A stretch of DNA of 13,590 nucleotides, taken from positions 1 to 13,590 of the forward strand of contig DAOVCF010000029.1 of NCBI GenBank assembly GCA_030670165.1, read 5' to 3'. The notes beneath the pieces were generated by a model. The model was not told the DNA's origin, searched no databases, and saw nothing but the letters and a program-made list of their open reading frames with translations. Shown here piece by piece: positions 1 through 5,253 of this stretch (position 1 is the stretch's first letter; each line of letters begins with the position of its first letter). The position numbers were made by a program, and so were the translations under genes. Source of the DNA: Candidatus Stahliibacteriota bacterium (GTDB lineage: Bacteria > Hydrothermota > Tepidihabitantia > B3-TA06).

Positions 1-15
1 TTTCTCATCTGGCCT

Positions 16-43
16 ATGATAATCTTAATACAAGGAATGTCAA
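16..43 (-). promoter_or_regulatory. Sigma70-type promoter reading leftward out of the window
   Basis: On the minus strand a perfect TTGACA (38-43) is followed after 16 nt by TATCAT (16-21), five of six matches to the -10 consensus. The -35 is embedded in the 11-mer AGGGCTTGACA, which recurs exactly in two other minus-strand promoter-like sites here (1570-1580 and 11050-11060). It would drive a gene lying left of position 1. Called from sequence only. Confidence 0.6.
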
Positions 44-81
44 GCCCTTTCCCCTAGAGGATCCCCTGGGGCCCAAAATAT

Positions 82-101
82 AAGGGGCCTTGCGGCCCCT
101 T
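82..101 (-). terminator. Rho-independent terminator of the Omp28-like gene
   Basis: An 8-bp perfect stem, AAGGGGCC paired with GGCCCCTT around a 4-nt loop, lies about 25 nt past the stop codon of the 127-1167 gene. Read on the minus strand, the stem runs into a T-rich stretch (ATATTTT). It separates this gene from the outward-reading promoter at 16-43. Confidence 0.75.
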
Positions 102-126
102 TATAATTCAAGTTGGCAGTTAATCG

Positions 127-1167
127 TCAATCCAGGATAACCAGTTTATTTACCTGGTTGTGTCCGGCAGCAGTAGCTCTGAGGAAATAGGTCCCGCGAG
201 GCAGGGTCCCAGCTTCGAGGGCAATGTAGTGAACACCGGCTTCGAGGGCGCCGGCGTAAAGGCTCTTCACCTTGTTGCCGAGTGCGTTGTACAGCGAGAG
301 GTTAACATCCGCAGGTGCGGCCAGCGAGAGTTCTACGAAACCTTGCTCACCGATAACGGTCGGCGCTTTCAGGGCGAATGGCAGGTTTCTAAACCCTTCA
401 ACGACCTCTGTAGTCGTGTCTCCAAACGCAATTACTGCGGCTTGGTATATCTCCTTGTCTATTCCCTGCACGAAGCAACCGAACTCTATGTTCTCGTCTT
501 CTGTAAAGTTAAACCACCCTTCATCAATAGTGAAGTCACAAGTGAGGGTGGTATCGGCCCCTGGGTTAAGGGTGATATCGGTGCCCCAAGAATGAGGTAA
601 GAGGGTGCGTTCCACCCAATGCAGGCTGTCCAGTCCCTTCCAGCTGTAGGGGATGTGAGACTCGGTTACGGTAAAGATAGTCTTGCCCGACACGGACTCG
701 CTGCTTGTATTGGTGATAACTGCTTGAATGGTTCCCGTTGTTGACTGCAGCTTGTTAATCTCCTGGGTGAGGTTTATCTCGAGGGGCGGCTCTACATTAG
801 CCCGGATGTTGTATTTTGAGTTGTAGACAAAGAAGTTACTGCTACTCGCTCCACCACCACCACCGTAGACTTCGACGCCGTCGAAGATCGCGGTAGGATA
901 GCCTTGGACAATACCGCTCCCGTAGAAACTTTTACGCGCGACTGCCTCTGGGTTGTCGAAAGGATCCCCGTAGGCGCCAGGGTGATATTCAACTACGAGG
1001 AGCTTACCAGAATGTTCCTCATTTAGGTCTTCAGCGCCATTGGCAGCGGCCGGACAGTAACCACATCCGGTGCTTGTGAACATCTCAAGCACTACCACGC
1101 GATCGGCTGCAAATAAGGTGAGCGGTAAGGCGATGAGTGCCGCAACCAGTAAAAGGGTTTTCTTCAT
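127..1167 (-). CDS. Omp28-like secreted thioredoxin-fold protein with C-terminal sorting domain
   Basis: The 346-aa product starts with a clear signal peptide (residues 1-20, KK then a hydrophobic core ending LFA). A thioredoxin-like domain follows, with the redox motif CGYC (C35, C38) after VLEMFTSTG and a cis-proline-type GYPT loop (P91); this is the pattern of the Omp28-related family. A Gly5-Ala-Ser3 linker (about 102-110) leads to a beta-rich middle domain (about 125-255). The last 80 residues look like a Por/type IX secretion (type A) sorting domain, with LYNALGNKV, then LPRGTYFLRA and terminal KLVILD. It is therefore probably exported and either surface-anchored or released, perhaps acting in thiol redox or protein folding; the substrate is unknown. 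The ATG is supported by AAAGGAG 7-9 nt upstream. No promoter is evident just upstream; transcription may begin before the decayed paralogue at 1259-1517. Confidence 0.85.
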   Translation of the reverse strand: MKKTLLLVAALIALPLTLFAADRVVVLEMFTSTGCGYCPAAANGAEDLNEEHSGKLLVVEYHPGAYGDPFDNPEAVARKSFYGSGIVQGYPTAIFDGVEVYGGGGGASSSNFFVYNSKYNIRANVEPPLEINLTQEINKLQSTTGTIQAVITNTSSESVSGKTIFTVTESHIPYSWKGLDSLHWVERTLLPHSWGTDITLNPGADTTLTCDFTIDEGWFNFTEDENIEFGCFVQGIDKEIYQAAVIAFGDTTTEVVEGFRNLPFALKAPTVIGEQGFVELSLAAPADVNLSLYNALGNKVKSLYAGALEAGVHYIALEAGTLPRGTYFLRATAAGHNQVNKLVILD

Positions 1168-1183
1168 TGCTACTATCTCCTTT

Positions 1184-1203
1184 CTCCGTTCTTGGGAACG
1201 GAG
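1184..1203. other. Perfect 8-bp hairpin directly upstream of the Omp28-like gene's ribosome binding site
   Basis: CTCCGTTC and GAACGGAG flank a 4-nt loop. In the minus-strand transcript the hairpin ends just before the AAAGGAG ribosome binding site, so it could affect mRNA stability or initiation. On the plus strand it is followed by TTTT, but no plus-strand gene ends here. The function is unproven. Confidence 0.45.
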
Positions 1204-1220
1204 TTTTGGCTAAGTTATGA

Positions 1221-1248
1221 GTGAACCGGGTCTTTGGACCTCGTTCAC
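1221..1248. other. Compound hairpin in the leader of the Omp28-like gene
   Basis: An outer 6-bp stem (GTGAAC/GTTCAC) and an inner 4-bp stem (GGTC/GACC, loop TTTG) are separated by a symmetric 2x2 internal loop. It sits between the end of the paralogue remnant and the 127-1167 gene. There is no T-tract, so it is not an obvious terminator; RNA structure is the most that can be said. Confidence 0.35.
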
Positions 1249-1258
1249 TAGCGGAAAG

Positions 1259-1517
1259 CGGCCCCATTACGGATACCAGGGCGGCCTGCAGGATTTCCCT
1301 TGGGCTGCTTTGAACAAAGTATCCCAGCTCGCAGTTCACCGGGGTGCCGGTGGTGAAAGGCCATGAAGGGTTTATCACGAAGCTGCGTTCAAGAACAACG
1401 GTGTCGCCGGACTCAATGGTTATCTGTTCACCCGCGGCGTCTGGCAGCATGTCGCGCTCCGCTGCGATCATTAAGGCGAAGACACCCAACAAAAGGGCCA
1501 GGACTTTTTAGCCACAT
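1259..1517 (-). pseudogene. Decayed Omp28-like paralogue (frameshifted, thioredoxin domain deleted)
   Basis: An ATG at 1517-1515 follows a GGAGG ribosome binding site. Its frame closes after about 28 codons, but removing one A from the A5 run (minus strand; T5 at 1505-1509) gives a textbook signal peptide: MWLK, then VLALLLGVFALMIAA. The next residues, ERDMLP, line up with ERTLLP at residues 186-191 of the intact neighbour. The similarity continues to GYFVQ..PREILQAA, matching GCFVQ..DKEIYQAA in the neighbour (residues 230-244). The remnant thus joins a signal peptide directly to the last part of the middle domain. About 165 residues, including the CxxC thioredoxin domain, are missing, as is the C-terminal sorting domain. 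The open frame runs on to 1085 without resembling the neighbour. Decay after tandem duplication is the simplest reading; a sequencing error in the A-run would remove the frameshift but not the deletion. Confidence 0.7.
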
Positions 1518-1548
1518 CTAACCTCCGGCCTTTAGAGTTAACTCATAG

Positions 1549-1575
1549 ATTGTAGCCAAAATCTTAGTTTGTCAA
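1549..1575 (-). promoter_or_regulatory. Promoter for the Omp28-like remnant and probably the intact gene
   Basis: On the minus strand TTGACA (1570-1575), within AGGGCTTGACA, is followed after a short 15-nt spacer by TACAAT (1549-1554, five of six matches). A weaker CAATCT would allow 17 nt. It lies about 30 nt upstream of the remnant's ATG. No clear promoter is visible between here and 1167, so it may serve both copies. Confidence 0.5.
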
Positions 1576-1589
1576 GCCCTAAAATCCTC

Positions 1590-1617
1590 CTTTTCGCTTG
1601 CAGGTGCAAGCGAAAAG
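1590..1617. repeat. Perfect inverted repeat 1 (13-bp arms) in the divergent intergenic region
   Basis: CTTTTCGCTTGCA (1590-1602) and its exact reverse complement (1605-1617) are separated by only GG. It lies between the leftward promoter (1549-1575) and the rightward hpf promoter (1667-1694), 8 nt from a second palindrome. There is no T-tract on either side. It could be an operator, a palindromic repeat element or a structured leader. Confidence 0.6.
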
Positions 1618-1625
1618 ATCGGGGT

Positions 1626-1656
1626 CCCCACGGTTTTACGAAGTAAAACCGTGGGG
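1626..1656. repeat. Perfect inverted repeat 2 (14-bp arms) in the divergent intergenic region
   Basis: CCCCACGGTTTTAC (1626-1639) and its exact reverse complement (1643-1656) flank the 3-nt loop GAA. The right arm ends 10 nt before the -35 box of the hpf promoter. It differs in sequence from the adjacent palindrome at 1590-1617, so the two are not copies of one unit. The function is unknown. Confidence 0.6.
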
Positions 1657-1666
1657 TGTATTTACC

Positions 1667-1694
1667 TTGACATCGGCCATCTTCTCACTAATCT
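1667..1694 (+). promoter_or_regulatory. Putative promoter of the hpf-hprK operon
   Basis: A perfect TTGACA (1667-1672, within CTTGACA) is followed after 16 nt by a weak -10, TAATCT (1689-1694). It lies about 30 nt upstream of the hpf ATG. Its position inside any longer reading of hpf supports the short start at 1724. Confidence 0.5.
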
Positions 1695-1723
1695 TAGATG
1701 GTAAGACACGAAGGAGGTCCGCC

Positions 1724-2059
1724 ATGAGCATGAGGCTTACAGGACGCCGCGTCGAGATTTCCCCTCAACTCAAAGATTATATAGACCGCAAGATGGCGAA
1801 GCTTGACCGCTACTCGTCGCACATCGTTGACTCGGAACTCATCCTTTACCATGAGAACAACTTCGCCTGGGCCGAGGGGATCCTCTACCTTAAGAACGAC
1901 AAGATAACGACCCGGGCCAAGGCCGACACCCTAAAGAAGGCGGTGCATGACCTTACGGATAAGCTCGTGAGGCAGATGGAGCGTTTCGAGGGTAAACATC
2001 GCGCCAAGATCAAACCGCGGCGCTCTCCCCCAAAAAGCAAGGAGACAGCCAAGCCATGA
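1724..2059 (+). CDS. hpf: Ribosome hibernation promoting factor, short form
   Basis: The 111-aa product is a single S30AE/YfiA domain. It begins MSMRLTGRRVEISPQLKDYI and carries the typical second half (ITTRAKADTLKKAVHDLTDKL) before a lysine/arginine-rich tail. Short HPF binds the 30S decoding site and, in organisms that also have RMF, promotes 100S ribosome dimers in stationary phase; the extra dimerisation domain of long HPF is absent. The frame stays open to 1598, but the ATG at 1724 follows a perfect AAGGAGGT (1711-1718) and sits downstream of the promoter and palindromes, so it is chosen. The stop overlaps the hprK start (ATGA), indicating translational coupling. An hpf-hprK neighbourhood is familiar from proteobacterial nitrogen-PTS loci. 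Confidence 0.88.
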   Translation: MSMRLTGRRVEISPQLKDYIDRKMAKLDRYSSHIVDSELILYHENNFAWAEGILYLKNDKITTRAKADTLKKAVHDLTDKLVRQMERFEGKHRAKIKPRRSPPKSKETAKP

Positions 2060-3042
2060 GTAAACCCAAAAAGCTTTCGGTTGCCGAACTGTTTGAGGAA
2101 AAACACAGAGAGCTGAAACTGAGTATGATTGCGGGCAAGCAGTGGATGGAAAAGAGCTTCATTTCTTCCTTTGACATTCACCGCCCCGGTCTTGCACTGG
2201 CAGGTTTTGTAGGCGGATTCCCGGCAGACCGGCTGCAGGTACTGGGTGTAACAGAGATGGTTTTCCTTGAGACCTTTGATCCGGCGGCCAGAAGGTTGGC
2301 AATTCAAAGGGTCCTCGAGCTGAGGCCGCCTTGCTTTATTATCACCGCTGATGCTGACGCGCCGAAAGAGCTTTCAGATGAACTTGGCGCTGCCGGCATC
2401 CCCCTGTTTGTTTCACGTCTGCCAAGTACAGACTTCATCCATCTCGTCACCGACTACCTTGAGCTGAGGCTGGCGCCTGAGACCCACGTGCATGGAACAC
2501 TGGTTGACGTCTACGGCATAGGTCTCCTGCTTGTCGGCGCCTCGGGTATAGGTAAGAGCGAGACCGCGCTTGACCTCGTAGAGCGAGGGCACCGCCTGGT
2601 GGCCGACGATCTTATACGTATCCGTCGCCGCCGCACGATCCTTATGGGTGAGGGCGCGGAGCAGCGTCCCGCTTTCCAGCATCACATGGAGATACGTGGT
2701 CTCGGGATCATCAACCTCTACTCCATCTTTGGAATTCGCTCAATCCGTCTGCAGAAACGAATCGAGGTCGTCGTTGAACTCAAGCGCTGGGAAAAGGGGA
2801 TGGACGTCGACCGGTTGGGACTCGAACGCAAATCCCGCAGAATTCTGGACGTAAGCGTACCGCTCATCACGATCCCGGTGCTCCCGGGCCGCAACCTGGC
2901 GATGATCTGCGAGGTGATAGCCATGAATCACCTCGTGATCCTGAGAGGCTATCATCCCATGCAGCTCTTCGACCGGGAGCTCAAGAAGCTTCTCTTGCAG
3001 AAGACCAAGGTAGCAAAGGAGATAGAGGAGGACGTTGAGTAG
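2056..3042 (+). CDS. hprK: HPr kinase/phosphorylase
   Basis: The 328-aa product has the two-domain layout of HprK: an N-terminal domain (about 1-130) and a C-terminal kinase/phosphorylase domain. Visible motifs are the HG histidine (H146 in HVHGTLVDVYG), the Walker A loop GASGIGKS (161-168), the acidic pair D184-D185, and the family signature MEIRGLGIIN (211-220). The length is normal. The enzyme phosphorylates HPr on serine and reverses this by phosphorolysis, tuning PTS phosphate flow to the cell's energy state. It sits between hpf and a mannose-type EIIA, with no sugar permease nearby, so a regulatory rather than transport PTS is likely. HPr and enzyme I are not in this window. The ATG overlaps the hpf stop; GGAG lies 11 nt upstream. 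Confidence 0.95.
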   Translation: MSKPKKLSVAELFEEKHRELKLSMIAGKQWMEKSFISSFDIHRPGLALAGFVGGFPADRLQVLGVTEMVFLETFDPAARRLAIQRVLELRPPCFIITADADAPKELSDELGAAGIPLFVSRLPSTDFIHLVTDYLELRLAPETHVHGTLVDVYGIGLLLVGASGIGKSETALDLVERGHRLVADDLIRIRRRRTILMGEGAEQRPAFQHHMEIRGLGIINLYSIFGIRSIRLQKRIEVVVELKRWEKGMDVDRLGLERKSRRILDVSVPLITIPVLPGRNLAMICEVIAMNHLVILRGYHPMQLFDRELKKLLLQKTKVAKEIEEDVE

Positions 3043-3451
3043 CCGGATTCACACCGCGATCGTGGGACACGGAGGCTTTCCACAGGGACTGCTTTCCGTG
3101 ACCGAGCAGATCACAGGCAAGCAGGAGGGCGTGGTGACCGTCTCCAATCAAGGTCTGGGGACGGCAGAACTTACTAAAAAGCTTGAGGAGGTCTTGACAG
3201 AAGCGGATAATGCAGTATATGTTTTCATTGATCTTGCAGGAGGCAGCTGCTTTACGGCCTGTCGCGCTTTGATGCGCAAGCACCCTGAGTGGGTTTTTAT
3301 TACAGGTGCAGGCCTGCCGATGCTCGTGACCTGTTTAAACTATCGCGCGCGGCTTGCCGGGGAAGCCCTGATCGCTAAAACCCTGGAGGCCGGCAGACGC
3401 GGCATCCAGCAGTTCTCACATGAACTGTTGACGAGAGAGGAGACAGAGTAA
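3035..3451 (+). CDS. PTS EIIA component, mannose/fructose (EIIA-Man) family
   Basis: The 138-aa product is a stand-alone EIIA-Man domain. The phospho-accepting histidine is H12 in IVGHGGFPQGLL, and the conserved acidic residue is D66 in FIDLAGGSCF. GAGLPMLV (91-98) matches the family's later GxxLPML stretch. In sugar transporters this domain passes phosphate from HPr to EIIB. Here no EIIB, EIIC or EIID genes are present, so it probably acts as a regulatory phosphoacceptor read out by partner proteins. Translation likely begins at a TTG (3035) just 3' of GAGGAGG, overlapping the end of hprK by 8 nt. A GTG start at codon 10 (3062) would delete the strand leading into H12 and is less likely. The stop overlaps the next ATG by one base (TAATG). 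Confidence 0.88.
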   Translation: MSSRIHTAIVGHGGFPQGLLSVTEQITGKQEGVVTVSNQGLGTAELTKKLEEVLTEADNAVYVFIDLAGGSCFTACRALMRKHPEWVFITGAGLPMLVTCLNYRARLAGEALIAKTLEAGRRGIQQFSHELLTREETE

Positions 3452-5151
3452 TGGAAGTACCTACTGTTCGTGGTCCACTTAAGGTTGAAACCCTGCCCAG
3501 GATGTTTAAGAGATCGGCACAGGCACATCCAGACAAGGTGGCTCTCCTTATAGAAAGGGAAGGAACGAGACAGGAGTTCACGTATAGGGAGCTCGAGCAG
3601 CGCATTGAGTATCTGGCTCGTTCGCTTCGCAAAATAGGCTACAGACCCGGTGATAAGATCGGCCTTACAGGAGAGAACTGCCCTGACTGGGAGGCTGCTT
3701 ACCTTGGGATCCAGTGGGCAGGATGCATCGTGGTGCCCTTGGACAGGATGCTCAAGGTTGCAGAGGTTCGTCACATACTTCGCAACTCGGATTCAAAAGG
3801 CGTTATCTCTACCGAGGCCTACACGGAAACAGTTGATGAGGCCATAAGCGAGATAGACCGCAGGTTCAAGCGGGCAGCCATAGGGAAAACACCTAAAGGC
3901 TGGCTCTCCTTCGAGGGGCTGATTACCGAGGGTGCAGAGCTTGCACCGATCGAACCGCCTGATGACATAGAGGACCTTGCCGCCATCCTCTACACATCCG
4001 GCACCACGGGTCAGGCAAAGGGAGTGATGCTTACCCACGCGAACATCAGCTCCAACGTCTGTGGTGCCTACCAGGCGCTTGACTTCGGCGAAGGCGATAC
4101 GTTCATCTCCATCCTTCCCCTGCACCACTCATTCGAGGCTACCTGCGGTTTCCTGACCCCCTTATGCTGCGGTTGCAAGATCGTCTTCTCGCCAAGCCTC
4201 AAGTCAAAGGAGATACTCGAGACGATGGCCAATCACGATGTTACCATGGTGCTCGGGGTTCCGCTTCTCTACGAGAAGATAGTTGAGGGCGTGCGGCGCA
4301 ATGTGCGCGACTCCTCTGCCTTCAAGAGGTTCGTCTTCAATGCGGGCATGAACCTGGGAAAGATAGCCAAGGGTATCTCCAAGGCGATGTTTTCAAGCGT
4401 GCGCAAGGCGATGGGGATGGAAAAGGTTCGCTATCTGGTTTCCGGCGCGGCAGCCCTTGCACCCTGGGCATCGAGCTTCATGGAACGGTTAGGACTCCCT
4501 GTTCTACAGGGTTACGGGCTCACCGAAACCTCACCGATCGTTTCCGTAAACCGGCTTAAAAATCCGGACAACGTATCTGTAGGCCCTCCTGTTCCGGGAT
4601 TCGAGGTTAGGATAGACAACCCGGACTCCGACGGCAACGGCGAGATAGTGGTGCGCGGCCCTTCGGTCATGAAGGGCTATTACAAGAACCCGGAAGCCAC
4701 GCGCGAGGTGCTCTCCCCCGACGGCTGGCTGCGAACCGGCGACGTGGGGCGTCTCGACTCGGAAGGCCGCCTTCACATCACCGGCCGGGCAAAGAGCCTC
4801 ATCGTCACCGCCGCGGGCAAGAACGTATATCCGGAAGAAGTTGAGGCGGTTGCGGGACAGAACCCTTACGTACAGGAGATCCTGGTGGTGGGTCAGCTCA
4901 ACGAGGCGACAGGGCGCGAGGACGTCCACGCCATCATCGTGCCCAACTACGAGCTAATAGATGCCGAGAGGCCCGAGATCACCGAGAAGGAACTTGAGGA
5001 GTGCATACGTGAGCAAGTCAAAAAGGAGTGTGCCAAGCTTGCCGACTACAAACGCATCAAGCACTTTGAGCTGCGAGAGGAGGAGCTGCCCAAGACCACT
5101 ACGAAGAAGGTCAAGCGGTATCTCTTTGCCAAGAAGCCTGTCAAGGTTTAA
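3451..5151 (+). CDS. Long-chain acyl-CoA synthetase (AMP-binding family)
   Basis: The 566-aa product is a full-length ANL-superfamily adenylating enzyme. It shows the P-loop YTSGTTGQAKG (181-191), GYGLTET (354-360), the ribose-binding aspartate D431 in RTGD, the hinge region ITGRAKS (443-449), and a C-terminal TTTKKVKR in which K553 fits the catalytic lysine. The usual glycine before that lysine is a lysine here (K552). LPLHHSFE matches long-chain fatty-acid members. It activates carboxylic acids, probably fatty acids, to acyl-CoA through an acyl-AMP. No signal peptide or obvious membrane segment is seen, so it is cytosolic or peripheral. It is translationally coupled to the EIIA gene (TAATG), an unusual partner that suggests phosphotransfer control or simple co-expression. 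Substrate chain length cannot be read from sequence. Confidence 0.9.
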   Translation: MEVPTVRGPLKVETLPRMFKRSAQAHPDKVALLIEREGTRQEFTYRELEQRIEYLARSLRKIGYRPGDKIGLTGENCPDWEAAYLGIQWAGCIVVPLDRMLKVAEVRHILRNSDSKGVISTEAYTETVDEAISEIDRRFKRAAIGKTPKGWLSFEGLITEGAELAPIEPPDDIEDLAAILYTSGTTGQAKGVMLTHANISSNVCGAYQALDFGEGDTFISILPLHHSFEATCGFLTPLCCGCKIVFSPSLKSKEILETMANHDVTMVLGVPLLYEKIVEGVRRNVRDSSAFKRFVFNAGMNLGKIAKGISKAMFSSVRKAMGMEKVRYLVSGAAALAPWASSFMERLGLPVLQGYGLTETSPIVSVNRLKNPDNVSVGPPVPGFEVRIDNPDSDGNGEIVVRGPSVMKGYYKNPEATREVLSPDGWLRTGDVGRLDSEGRLHITGRAKSLIVTAAGKNVYPEEVEAVAGQNPYVQEILVVGQLNEATGREDVHAIIVPNYELIDAERPEITEKELEECIREQVKKECAKLADYKRIKHFELREEELPKTTTKKVKRYLFAKKPVKV

Positions 5152-5186
5152 ACGTTTGATCCAGGCAAGGAAAACCGGGGAACGAG

Positions 5187-5219
5187 GACGGCGTTCCGCA
5201 ATAGGGGGCTCGGAGCCCT
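5187..5219. other. Weak hairpins in the acyl-CoA synthetase to TPR gap (no clear terminator)
   Basis: The 102-nt gap (5152-5253) holds only modest structure: GGAACG paired with CGTTCC across a 7-nt loop, and GGGCT paired with AGCCC across CGG. Neither is followed by a T-tract. No convincing promoter is visible, so read-through from the hpf operon is possible. Confidence 0.25.
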
Positions 5220-5253
5220 CTGTTGAGTTTATTGTAGAAAGAGAGGCCGGGTT

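Noticed and set aside
851..865. Short CCA trinucleotide run inside the Omp28-like gene as a possible phase-variable tract
   Set aside because: It is only about four units and in frame (Gly linker), so length changes would not switch the gene off.
1590..1656. CRISPR-like repeat pair
   Set aside because: The two palindromes differ in sequence, have no spacer-repeat periodicity, and no cas gene is present.
1598..1723. N-terminal extension of hpf to position 1598
   Set aside because: The extension is encoded by two palindromes and the promoter, has no ribosome binding site, and adds sequence foreign to the family; the ATG at 1724 follows AAGGAGGT.
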